From: Cryptomeria japonica
Lineage: Eukaryota; Streptophyta; Pinopsida; Cupressales; Cupressaceae
NCBI RefSeq assembly: GCF_030272615.1
Contig: NC_081413.1
Coordinates: forward strand, 16,624,285 to 16,688,284
DNA length: 64,000 bases
Direction of reading: 5' to 3'
In this document: positions 45,235 to 57,100 of the stretch, in pieces
Layout of the letters: every line of letters starts with the position of its first letter
Numbering within the stretch: the stretch's first letter is position 1
The notes under the pieces: generated by a model
What the model was told of the DNA's origin: nothing
The model's input: the letters and a program-made list of their open reading frames with translations, nothing else
Database searches by the model: none
Position numbers and translations under genes: made by a program

Positions 45235-45438
45235 TTTGGTGAACCCGATGTGAATCCAAGAGCAACCATTTTCAAAACTACTAACTTTTTGAATGTTTTA
45301 ATTGACACACATGTCACGCTCTTGTGCTTTTGTTCTCGCTTTAGCGCCTTCACAAATTCATACTTTAGCATTATTGTTCCCACTAATAGCACTATTATTC
45401 CCAAATTGGTGCTATCATTTATCTTCTAGCTATATTGC
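45235..45438 (+). other. PBS and leader of a second, truncated TE4 unit
   Basis: TTTGGTGAACCCGATGTGAA follows the LTR, then about 200 bp aligning with 17790-17970, including AGCGCT-type words. Similarity ends near 45438. Confidence 0.78.
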
Positions 45439-45631
45439 ATGTGTGTTGTTGTTGAGATTGATTAAGTTTTGTATTTTTTAATTGTAGTTAATTAAAGTTT
45501 TCAAAAATAAAATTTTATTGTTATACTAATTTACTCGACTCTCGGTATAATTGAGTGCTTTTCACTAGCTTTGATTGGTACAAAGATATGTCCCCTAGCA
45601 ATCCAATCACTTCATTAGTACCTATATGTTC
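45439..45631. other. Unassigned sequence between TE4 and TE7
   Basis: AT-rich, nothing recognised. It continues at 57929 once TE7 is removed. Confidence 0.5.
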
Positions 45632-45636
45632 CTTAG
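45632..45636. repeat. TE7 target-site duplication CTTAG, left copy
   Basis: Repeated at 57924-57928. Confidence 0.8.
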
Positions 45637-48600
45637 TGAATGAACACAATGGACCACTGAGAGGGGGGTGACTAAGTGGTAATCAATAAAAACTTTTACC
45701 TTCTAAATATCTAAGCAACAATAACTTTAATCACAAAACCATGAGAACAGATATTAAACAGATCAATACACGCACATAAAAGGCACATCACATAACACCA
45801 GATGTACGAGGAAAAACCAATGTGGGAAAAACCTCGATGAGAATAGGTGTTGGAGTCTACTACTCCAGTCCAGCCTCACAATGAAATCACTAGTTACAAC
45901 TTTTATGGGCACCAACCCAAAGGAGCACCAACCCCTGAAGTTTAGGGCACCAACCGCTATAATTTATGAGCTTCTACTCAAAGGATCACCTACCCCTACT
46001 TTGAGCACCACTCTGAGATTACAATTAATATAATTTTTAAATACATATTATATACCTTGTTGCGAATGAGGTTTTGCAACACCTTACTGTTCTTCTCTTT
46101 ATCTTCCTTCTCTCTACTCTTGTCCTCTACTCTTCGCTTTCTATTCTTCTCTAATCTCAACTCTTTTTTCTTCCCTTCTCTATACACTTGTTCTCTTGTA
46201 GTGTATATAACACACTAGGTTATATGCCTTGGATTTCTCCACTCTAGTCGTTTGTCTATGTTGCACTCTATCTCTTACTCATTGGTCTCTATTCCTTTCT
46301 CTCTTTTCTACTCTCTACATTTTCACTCTACAACCACTCTACATCACTCTCTATTATCTCTTGAGCTTCTTTTCTTACCCACAATAACACACACTCATCT
46401 GACTCTCATCACCTCACACTATGCTGACAAGTCTATGTTTTAGTATTCATCATCCACCTCTAAGAGGTCAGTTCGATCATAACTCATCACATACATGACA
46501 ACCATTATTCTTCCACGTTGTCATGCCACATATTCTATACAATTTCCTACACACATGCAGATCATTCTTTCAGTCAGTCCAATTGGCAATCCGAGTCCCC
46601 AGATACACAAATAGCTAACCCATGTTCATGATCAACTTTGAATCTGATTCTTTGATCCATGAGGACTTGATCATCATGGCGGTTCCATGGGCCACATCAT
46701 TTGTGTGTTCTACTTTTCCACTTGTCCATACAACTCTCCCATCTTAGCTGCCTCAACTACTCCTGTCGAATCACATCAAAAACCTCTCCATTCAGTTAGC
46801 TCTGTATCTACAAGATTTCCCTCCAAGAATAGATTCAAAATCTAATCTCCTCGACCTCTGAGAGATTATGTTTTCTTACTTATCAGATTCTCTATACACC
46901 ACTCAGATAGATATTCGTCATCCATAAATGCATTCTCCCCGTCTTTTGACTGTCCTCTGTATTCAAATTTAGTCTCCCCTTTTTTGGATTCAACACTTGC
47001 ATTGAATGACTCTATATTGAGTTGTTGATGATCTCCACTGTATCAGATTGGATTACCTGTACTGAATACATCCCCTCTATTCACACACTGTTCGTTGTAC
47101 CTGGATCTATTTAGCAAATCTAATCCTACCTCTGTCAATCACCTCAAGCCCAACAACACACTAGAATATGTTTTCCATGAATGTCTTCTTCATCCTCTAT
47201 CGACCTACCTAGACAAGATCAATAACTACCATATTGAAATCCATTGTCACCGACTTTTGCATATTTGATTTGTTATGTCTACTAAGGAGCCACATGTCCT
47301 CATATTCTTTTTCCAAATCAGATGGTTAGGGTCAGTCAAGTCCCATGTGGACAATCAGGCTGCCCAGATCAGTTGATCTCCATGTTGTGACTAAACTTTA
47401 TGTTATGCAGACATGTTGCATGTACTGGGTTTACTCATTCTGATACAATTCCTCAAGGCTCTATTGGTATAGCTTTAACTGTTGGGATGACATCTCGCAT
47501 CTACTCTACCTTCATAACTTATCCCGATGACCTTGTGATACCTTTGTTCCCTTTCGTCAGCATGAGTTACTTTGAAATGAAAAGTCCATGGTGACAAACT
47601 TTATTGGCATAGGTTAATCTAATTAGACAGATGTCAGAATAGTTTGGTCTATCAGCATAGTGGGAATTTATCATTTCACCTTTAATAGCTACTTTGATGA
47701 CCCAACGTGAACTTGCATCAGCATAGTTATTATGAAATCACAACTCAAATGTCCTTCAGCTTATCGGCATTCATACATATTTTTATTCAGTGTCCAAGTA
47801 ACTTGGTCAAACCTGGTCAACCACCAACATAGACCTCTAAGTCTGTTGGCTTGCAAACATGACAACAAAGTCAATCACAATCTTCATTTCTGTCAGCAAA
47901 ATACCCTTTCATCTTTTCAACAGGTGTCCTTTGACTTTCTTCGTACATGCCACATTGTCAGGTCAAACTTGGTCAATGCTTATGTGGACTATTGGGTTGT
48001 ATGGTGGTATGTTGTATTCTATTATTCTTGTTCTTATCCATGCAGGATAAGCCTATGCGGGATAAGCCTTGTCTTCCCTTGACAAGCATTTTCTTGTCTC
48101 GCAACCCTTTCCTTATCCTCGCGGATACACGCGGGATAAGGGAACCTTCGCTTTTCCTTTATACTCTTATCCCACAACACTTTTCTTGTTGTTGTAAACC
48201 CTCACGGGATAAGGGTTTCCTTAGTTTCCTTTTATTTTTCTTGTCCCGCACGATGTTTGTTGGCTACTTTTGACATCGCGGGATAAGAGGGGAACATCTC
48301 TCCACTTTGACCTCTTTTGACTATCTTATCCCAAATGATCATCATTGAACACTTTTGACAATGCAGGATAAGGTAATAACACTATTCTTTTCACTTGAGT
48401 GTTATCCTGCAGGGTATTCAACCCTCATCCAACATACTGCGAGATAAGAGGAAAAATTATGTGCACCACATAATTGTTATCCCACAGGGTCATACACCTT
48501 GAATCGCACATGTTACTGGATAGCAAGGATCACATAACCTGCACATTATTGACATCCTCTGTCGCGAGACCAGTACGACCAACCAGTCGTGTTATTGACA

Positions 48601-49479
48601 ACCGTGATTAGATAACCATCATGTTAGTGACACTTGTAGACACATAACCATCGTGTTATTGACACTTCCTATCATAGTACACAAGAACCCTTTGGTCATA
48701 GTGATAGCGATAACCTACGTATTATTGACAACTCAGTCACGTGTTATTGACACTGCAGTTACACCTTTCCTAACTCAAACTGGTTTGCTTGATGCCTTCA
48801 CCACTGCATTGCCCTTTGTCTTTTTCATCCAATTACTTTTCCTCTTAGAAAATTCCAGGCTTTCCTTCTGGATCTCCTTGTGCGTATAACATGGTGTGTT
48901 ATATGATGTTGCAGTAGTACTTATGCCCTTGGTCCTCTATCCACCTTTATCAACCTCCATGTATACTGATATACTGATTTAACCTACACAATGCTATATC
49001 AACTACTCTGATCTTCCTCTGGGATGTTTATCATTGATGCATCACTGAACTTGTCATCTTGATGTCTCTTCATGCCTTTGCATCTCTCTACCTCTCCATC
49101 TAGTGGATGTCCTGCATGTCTCTGCATTCGAGTGAGTGTGGAGCTATCACTTGCACATTCTTCTTCAAGTTTCTCATGGCATTTATGGTACCTATCATAT
49201 CTACATCTTTTTCCATTGCAACATCTCCATTGTTGACATCAATCAACTTTGCATACCTACTACATATTCATCCAGTGGGTATCCTGTAAGTCTCTCTGCA
49301 ACTTATGACATTAATCAGCCTAATCTCAGCAACTCTTCTACTAAATCTCTAGCCAGCAAGATGACATGTTTGGTTAACATGAATGGCACCAATGGAACTC
49401 TTCTACAACTCCAACAAATCGGCCTTGCACACACACACACACACACATGTTGACATCGATGACAATTTTAATGCCAAAA
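45637..49479 (-). repeat. TE7 3' LTR
   Basis: About 3.84 kb, partner of 54126-57923. It carries the GGATAA-type array (48046-48540), repeated TGTTATTGACA words (48500-48760) and a CA microsatellite at 49430-49446. Many short open frames inside it are chance frames. Confidence 0.85.
48046..48540. repeat. GGATAAG/CTTATCC array in the TE7 3' LTR
   Basis: At least ten copies of GCGGGATAAG-like words in both orientations, for example near 48048, 48056, 48112, 48134, 48165, 48194, 48280 and 48325. The matching block in the other LTR is at 56546-57030. Confidence 0.75.
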
Positions 49480-49494
49480 ATATCCCCCTTTGGC
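49480..49494 (-). other. TE7 polypurine tract
   Basis: The minus strand reads GCCAAAGGGGGATAT directly before the LTR start. Confidence 0.82.
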
Positions 49495-50464
49495 ATTGAT
49501 GTCAACACATACTTTCACTCTCCCCATTTGACAATAATGGCAAAGGGGCCTAGTTGCTAGTAAGAATTCACCTAATACCAACTTTATTGTGTTGTATAAC
49601 ACTTCTCATAACTCTCCCCCTTTTGACACATGAGAATGTTCCTTGCTATAGCTGGATGAACCATTATTACAATATAAGAAGCAGAGCCAATACTACTTAT
49701 AAAAATCACTTGTCTCCCCGTGAGACCTGCAACCCCCATGTTGAAACATCTTGCAACTTCATCTTATCTGATATCTTCCATCTTCAATCTTGCTAAAATG
49801 TTCTGCAACCATTTTGTAGTGTGAACCATTTGTAGGCTCTTGCAGTAGTAATCAACCTCACATATGTAGACGTGAAACTACAACCAAATGCCATATCACA
49901 ATAAACTGTAACTATATGCCAACTAGGTATATATTTCTTCATCACCTAATCACCACTAAGGCATATATTATTTCAACTCAACCATTCTTAGCAGGCAAGC
50001 AAATATTTTCTCCAAACTATAAATCAATTTTTATACATAAAAATAATCACTCTCCTCATCAAGGTCCTCTCTATCACTTAATGTCCTCAATTCCATTTAC
50101 ATTTTCTCCTCTTCATAAATCATTTGCCTCCACTTCATCATCATAAACTATAAAATCCACCATCTCATCTTCTTCCTCCATGTCTTCTTGTTAAACATGG
50201 TCCTCCTTATACCTGCAACATCCTGTCCTTTGAACCAACTTTGTTCATTTCAGAATTTTTGGGGTGAAAAATATTATCTACATGCAACTCCCCCTAAAAC
50301 CCCACATCTCCTTAATCTTGAGGAGATGTGACCTGTGTATGGAGTGCACAATGATCCCATGGCCATATCTTCTTGTTTCTTTTCCATACATTTCGAAGAT
50401 CCCTTCTTTTCTTAGATGCAACATTTTGAGCAGAATTTATAATTGTCCTTTGCTTGACAACCCT
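49495..50464 (-). other. TE7 interior without coding signal
   Basis: Lies between the last gag knuckle and the PPT. In a full copia element protease, integrase and RT would be here. I see none on either strand. Confidence 0.65.
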
Positions 50465-51530
50465 CTATCTACAACGCCTTGCAGTATGGACAAAATTGTA
50501 ATAGTAGTAGCACATTGTGTTCTTCCTAAATGGAGGAGTAGAGGGATATCTATCAAATTTATTTGTTCTCCTTCTCCAAATCATGTCATTGTGACCAACT
50601 GAAGATGGAACAAAATAAATTCTTGACCTTCTTGCGATACTTTTGATTTTTTTCAATTCAAAACTTTATCTCTGATATGTTTTGCCAACTCTTCTATGCT
50701 GACCATAATTGTTATGCCTTGCAATTTTGTTGGAAGAGAAAGTAGAAGGGCTACCATATGACTGAAAGTATTTCTTTCCACACTCATGACTCTTATGACC
50801 AACTTTGTTACAATTGTAACATACAACATTTACATTTCTTGGAGCAACAAATGGACTCTTCCTATCATACATGGGAGTAGATCCATGCATGTTTCTACAA
50901 CTTGAACTTTTATGTCCATATCCAATACATCTTTGACAAACTGCATTTTTTATTTCTAGAAAATGCACCTTGATCATTCCTAGACCCTTTCCTACATTCA
51001 CTTTCCCTATGGCCATAACTTTTACATGAAAAACAATAACTAGAGAAAGAGGGCTTGCAACTTACAAATTTTATTTTGCCAAGTGTGTGGAAATCTTGCT
51101 GACTGGTATGCTCCATTTCTCTTTCTTCTGTTGTTGACCTTGGGCTGAGAGTTTGTAATAGTCCTTCCATTTGACCCCTTTTGTCTCCAAACTTGATTAG
51201 TCTTGTGAGAAGCAACATATTCTTGTCTTCTTCTAGTAGGAGGTCTCCTAAACTTTCTTCTTGTGTCCCTATTTTGGATGAAGCCACCTCCATTCAATTT
51301 TCCTTTTCCTTTTGAATAAGCATTGTTCTTTCTCGTGGTAGAAGCTAGTGCATTTGAAATTTCAGTTGTAGTGGTCATATCAATCTTCTTCCTTGGAGAA
51401 TATTTGACTTTGAAGGTTTTCTCTTGACCACTTTCACTTGAAAAAACAAAATTTATATCCTTCTTTGAAGTCTCTCCACTAGGAGAGCATTGACTATTGG
51501 CATATGTGCAGAGTTGGATGACATGATGAT
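50465..51530 (-). pseudogene. TE7 gag, C-terminal part with four CCHC knuckles
   Basis: Overlapping frames (51591-51040, 51293-50910, 51016-50666, 50656-50465) give a basic Arg/Lys/Gly-rich domain and four knuckles. They are CFSCKSYGHRESEC (51035-50994), CQRCIGYGHKSSSC (50938-50897), CYNCNKVGHKSHEC (50821-50780) and CYYYYNFVHTARRC (50512-50471). The first three keep all ligands; the last has Tyr for the second Cys. Knuckles bind element RNA for packing. The first codons of the 51591 frame come from TE8. At least three frame changes are needed to read it through. Confidence 0.75.
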
Positions 51531-51536
51531 ATTGTA

Positions 51537-52938
51537 TGTTGTCATTGATGTCAATATGCTGAAGTATGAACCGGTATATTGAAGAAAGCAAATTGGCAAG
51601 AGAACCAGTATGATGGTGTGAACCGGTATATGCGAAAAGGTGAACCGGTATGTTGGAATGTGAACCGGTATATGCAAAGTTTGTATCGGGGTTTCATTTG
51701 ATATGACTACCAGTTGGTAGTCTCGGCTTCAGGATTTCTGGTTGATGTATTTCAAGTATGTGTGATTTGACCGATGACATCCTATCATGATTTAGCATTG
51801 AAATGAAGATCAGATCATGTTGCCACGCCAACCTTGTGCGCGTGAAGAATTTCCTTGAGGATCTTGCATGAAGAAGATTGATTCTATCTACCTCAGGAAT
51901 GTGCGAAGTCTCAGTAAATGGTTGAGAGCATGTGATGGGTTATCAGCTTCCAAAAGCGGTGAAGAACGAACGATGGAGAATGTCTTGAGATTTATTCAAG
52001 ATTGTTTTACCCTATGAAATATGATTGAACGGTCAGGATTGGACCGACTATATTGTTAACCTAGATGCTTAGGGTTTTAGGTTTTGGCTACCGACCTAAT
52101 TGTTGTCTATAAGGTCGATGATGATTATCATTTGAAGTTGTTGGCAAATGTTATGTGTGTATCCAAGTGAAGAGATACTTGATTCTTTCCAGACCGGTGC
52201 AGTGAGTAGAGATCTATAGAGTGTAATTGCAGATGTAAAGGAACTAAAGTGGATTTGCCTTGGCATTGAGTGTTATTATCATATCAGTGTATTACTTGTT
52301 GACTTCTAACCATTTCAGCAGTTGGAAAATCCCTTTACTGGGTAGCTTTAACAGGGTGACTCAAAATCATTGAGTTCTTTAAATCCTCTGACAAGGTAAC
52401 CTTTAACAGGGTTTTAACCTCTAACCAGGTATTTAGCCATGCCTTAACCGGGTGATCCCTAGCAAGATCGGTTCCTAGCAGAACCTATTGTAAAGTCCTT
52501 AACCGGACTAGGCTCCTAACAAAGCAGACTTCAGAAGAGTTCAAGAACAACTTGTGGGTATTCATCCCCACCGTGGTTTTTCCCAATTGGGTTTCCATGT
52601 GAAAAATATGTGTGTCATGTGTGATGATTTTTCATGTGATGATTAGTGTTTTCTGTTAAGTAGTAAAGCATGTTGATCCAGTGGTCATTATATTTCTGAT
52701 GTATTACTTGTTTATGCATATGGGTGAAGTGGAAATGAGATATTAGGTTTTGTGAAGTTCTAAGTGTTACCAGTTTATGTCTTTCATAGTCTCATTGTGT
52801 TTGACCGGTAGTGCCCTGACTTAGATCGGTGATACAATTTACCAGTTACTGCAGTCTTTGCAGTTTATGTTGTTAAAGAAGTTTTTGTCTATACTGATTC
52901 ACCCCCCCTCTCAGTATCTGTCGAGTATTTACTGTTCA
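51537..52938 (+). mobile_element. TE8: solo copia-type LTR inside TE7 gag
   Basis: Begins TGTTGTCATTGATGTCAA and ends near GAGTATTTACTGTTCA, with CACCCCCCCTCTCAGTATC close to the end. The same words occur in reverse in the TE7 LTRs (CACTGAGAGGGGGGTGA), so this is an LTR of a related family in opposite orientation. No PBS or PPT neighbours it. Near its start the word GAACCGGTAT recurs (51607-51672). I could not find an exact TSD, so the edges are approximate. Confidence 0.6.
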
Positions 52939-52948
52939 TCATTATTCA

Positions 52949-53365
52949 TCATTGACCAGCATCACAACCTAGCCCAGTAGTATCTTTGTTTATTTTTTGC
53001 TTCCTTAACATCTTGTCCAAAGCATCTGCATTGCCTCCATACTTGATTATAACCTTGAGTTCTTCTTGACACTCCTCAAGCTCTATTGGTAGTTTTACAA
53101 TTTCATCCTTTATATTTTGACACTCCTTTCCTTTTGTTTCCATTTCTGATTCCAACTCTTTACACCTGCACTTCTTGGTATCAAAACCTAATTTCGATCC
53201 TTCATTTATCCTATTAGCATTATCCACTTGTGCTTCCAAATTGGCAATAGTTCGCTTTGACTCTTGAAGACACTTATTCAGCTGGTCTTGTTGTTCAGTG
53301 ACAATATTTTTATATAATCCATATTCTATCTTTACTTTTCTAAGTTCTTCTAATTCAGCTGTCAT
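52949..53365 (-). pseudogene. TE7 gag, coiled-coil middle part
   Basis: A 138-codon frame rich in Glu, Lys and Leu heptads (ELEELRKVKIEYGLYKNIVT, IANLEAQVDNANRINEG), ending in ALDKMLRKQKINKDTTGLGC. The last motif, a basic run then TGLGC or TGLGY, is common in plant copia gag with coiled coils. The frame then meets TE8. Coiled coils would help particle assembly. Confidence 0.75.
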
Positions 53366-54062
53366 AGAAGCAATATTTAGATTAGATTCTTCAAGGATTT
53401 TTCTTAGCTGATCCAGTTCCTTATGGCTGACTCCTTATATTTTTTATTTTCTTTCCTTACCTTGTTAAGTTCATCAAGTGCACTCACTAATTCTCCTTCA
53501 AGGTCTTCCTCAACTTCAACTTCTTCTTCATCTTCTTCTTCATCATCACTGTCGAATACATCTTGCTTTCTAGATTAGGCTCTACTATCATTTCTTGATG
53601 TATGCTCCTCACCTTGGACCTCTTGTGCTATGAAAGTTAGAGTTTTTTTTTCATCTTCATTGCAGCTACTATATGATCTTCTTTTATCATCTATACATCT
53701 ATCTGTTCTATTATTCTTCTTGCTTCCATAATTTGATTCAACAGTACAAGGTTCATCTCCCTAGAGTTTCGTCAGTCTGTCCCATATGCTTTTTGCAGAT
53801 TTGCATCTATCCACCTTTGAAGATACTTCATCAGAAAACCCATTGAGTATAGCCTTCATGGCTTCAACATTGCAGTCATATATTCTTTTTGCTTAAGATC
53901 AGTAGGATGACTAGTAGGAGAAGAGTAATAATTTACTACAAACATCCAGAAATCATACCCTAAAGTAGACAAATAGACTTCCATTCCACAAGACCAGATA
54001 AAATATTTTGAATCGTCAAACACTGGTGTAGGGATTGACTCAAAATTAACCATTGTGCTCAC
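53366..54062 (-). pseudogene. TE7 gag, N-terminal part
   Basis: Start at 54062 with MSTMVNFESIPTPVFDDSKY, then FIWSCGMEVYLSTLGYDFW, the usual copia gag opening of a W-x2-x-M-E-x-Y-L type. A frame change near 53860 leads to AILNGFSDEVSSKV and SAKSIWDRL, then an acidic run (FDSDDEEEDEEEVEVEEDLE near 53550). The PBS lies about 50 bp upstream. Confidence 0.75.
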
Positions 54063-54110
54063 AAACCATAATCTACCGAAGCTAGAGGAATCTTTTCAAC
54101 TAGAGAACCT

Positions 54111-54125
54111 ATGATCTGATACCAA
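54111..54125 (-). other. TE7 primer-binding site
   Basis: The minus strand reads TTGGTATCAGATCAT, touching the LTR. It matches the initiator-Met PBS TGGTATCAGAGC at all but the end. Confidence 0.85.
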
Positions 54126-57100
54126 TCAAAGAAACACAATGGACCACTGAGAGGGGGGTGAATCAGTGGTAATCAATAAAAAATTTTACCTTCTAAAGAT
54201 CTAAGCAACAATAACTTTAATAACAAGACCATGAGCAAAGATATTAAATAGATCAACACACACATAAAAGGCACATCACATAACACTAGATGTATGAGGA
54301 AAACCGAATGTGGGAAAAACCTTCGTGAGAATAGTTGCTGGAGTCTACTGCTCCAATCCAACCTCACAATGAAATCACTAGTTACAACTTTTATGGGCAC
54401 CAACCCAAAGGATAACCAACCCCTAGAGTTTATGAGCTTCTACTCAAAGGAGCACCTACCCCTACTCTGAGAACCCACTTAGAGATGAAGATGAATATCG
54501 TTTTCATAAAAAAATTATATGCCTTGTTGCAAATGAGGTTTTGCAATACCTTACTGTTCTTCTCTTTATCTTCCTTCTCTCTGCTCTTGTCCTCTTCTCT
54601 CTGCTATTTGTTCTTCTCTACTATCAACTCTCTATTCTACCCTGCTCTATACACTTTCATGTTCTCTCACAATGTATATAACACACCAGGTTATCTGCCT
54701 TGGCTCTCTGCACTTTGGTCGCTTGTCTATGTTGCACTCTATCTCTTACTCACTGGTCTTTGTTCCTTTCTCTCTTTTCTACTCTCTATGTTTTCACTCT
54801 GCAACCACTCTTCATCACTCTCTATTCTCTCTTGAGCTTCATTTCTTACCCACAGTAGCACACACTCATCCAACTCTCATCATCTCACACTATGTCGACA
54901 AGTCTATGTTTTAGTATTCAGCATCCACCTCCAAGAGGTCAGTTGGATCATAACTCATCACATACATGACAACCATTGTTCTTCCACGTTGTCATGCCAC
55001 ATAGTCTATACAATTTACTACGCACATGCATATCATTTATTCAGTCAGTCTAGTTGGTAACCCGAGTCCCCAAACACACAAATAGCTAACATGTGCTCAT
55101 GATCAACTTTGAATATGAGTCGTTGATCCAGGAGGACTTGATCATCATTGTCATCATGGCGGTTCCACATGCCACATCATCCTTGTCTTCTAATTTTCCA
55201 CTTGTTCACACAACTCTCCCATATCAGCTGCCTCAACTACTCTTGTCGAATCACATCAAATGCCTCTTCATTCGGATAGCTATGTATTTGTAAGATTTCC
55301 CTCCAAGAATAGATTCAAAATCTAATCTCCTCGACCTCTGAGAGATTGTGTTTTCTTACTAATCAGATTCTTTGTACACCACTCAGATAGATAGTCGTCA
55401 TCCATAAATTCATTCTCTCCATCTTTTGACTATTCTTTGTATTCAGATTTGATCTCCCCTTTTCTAGATTGAGCACTTGCATTGAATGACTTTGTATTGA
55501 GTTGTCGATGATCTCCACTATATTAGATTGGATTACTTGTACTGAACACGTCTCCTCTATTCACACACTCTTAGTTGTACCTGGTTTTCTATTTTTAACA
55601 AACTTTATCCATCCAATAGATTTGATCCTACCTTTTTCAATCACCTCGATCCCCACAACACACTACAATAGGTTTGCCATATAATGTCTTCTTCATCCTC
55701 TGTCGACCTACCCAGACAAGATCGACAACTACCATATTGAAATCCACTGTCACCAACTTCTGCATATCTTATTTGTTCAGTCTACTAAGGAGCCACATGT
55801 CCTCATATTCTTCATCTAGATCAGATGGTCAGGGTCGGTCAAGGCCCACATGTGGAAAATCGGGCTGCCCAGATCAATTGATCTCCATATTGTGACTAAC
55901 CTTCATGTTATGCAGACATGTTGCACATATCGAGTTTACTCATTCTGATACAATTCCTCAAGGCTCTATCAGTATAGCTTTAACTATCGATATGACATCT
56001 TGCATCTACTTTGAATTCACAACTTATCCCGATGAGCTGGTGATACGTTTGTTCCCTTTCGTCAACATGAGTCAAGTATCTAAAATGTAAACTCCATGGT
56101 GACAAACTTCATTGACATAGGTTACTCCGATTAGACAGATGTCAAAATAGTTTGGTCTATCAACATAGTGGGAATTTATCATTCCACCTTCAATAGCTAC
56201 TTTGATGACCCAACATGAACTTGCATTGGCATAGTTATTCTAAAATCACAACTCAAATGTCCGTCATCTTATCGACATACATACATCTTCTTATTCAGTG
56301 TCCAAGTCACTTGGTCAAACCTGGTCAATCACCAACATAGACCTTTGAATCTATCGGCTTGCAGACATGGCAGCAAAGTCGATCACAATCTTCATTTATG
56401 TCGATAATATACCCTTTCATCTTTTCGACGGGTGTCCTTTGATTTGCTTCATACATGCCACATTGTCGGGTCAAACTTGGGACCGACACTTATGTGGACT
56501 ATCAAGTTGCATGGTGGTATGCTTTTTTCTATTCTTCATGTTCTTATCCATGTGGGATAAGCCTACATGGGATAATCTTTGTCTTCCCTTGTCAAGCATC
56601 TTCTTGTCCCATGACCCTTTCCTTATCCTCGCGGAGATGCGCAGGAAAAGGAAACCTTTTCTTTTCCTTTATACTCTTATCCCGTAACACTTTTCTTGTT
56701 GTTGTAAACCCTTGTGGGATAAGGGCTTCCTTAGTGTCCTTCTCTTTTTCTTGTCTCACATGACATTTTTTGGCTTCTTTTGACATCACAGGATAAGAGG
56801 GGAGCATCTCTCTACTTTGACCTCTTTTGACTATCTTATCCCGGATGGTCATCATTGAACAATTTTGACAACAAGGGATAAGGTAATAACATTGTTATTT
56901 TCACATGAGTGTTATCTTGCAAGGTATTCAACCCTCATCCAACATACTGTGGGATAAGAGAAAACATTATGTGCACCACATAATTGTTGTCTTGCATGGT
57001 CATACACCTTCAACCGCACATGTTGCGGGATAGTAAGGATCACACAACCTGCATGTTATTGACATCCTCTTCTACGAGACAAGTACAACCAACTACTCAT

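Larger units (their letters stand above)
16322..45438 (+). mobile_element. TE4: giant Tat/Ogre-like Ty3/gypsy element with antisense PMD gene, plus start of a second unit
   Basis: Order on plus: 5' LTR, PBS, 2.8-kb leader, gag, protease, linker, RT, RNase H, a second RNase H, integrase, a long spacer, an antisense plant mobile domain gene, PPT, LTR. Integrase after RNase H places it in Ty3/gypsy. The second RNase H after the first is the hallmark of the Tat lineage, which includes Ogre. Without TE5 and one target duplication the unit is about 18.06 kb. The right LTR is followed by a new PBS and leader up to about 45438, so it was once joined head to tail to another copy. Stops and frameshifts in every domain show it is dead. 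Confidence 0.85.

Noticed and set aside
54485-54914. Hydrophobic Leu/Ser-rich frames inside the TE7 LTR
   Set aside because: The partner LTR (46252-46443) does not keep the frame; the composition is CT-rich.
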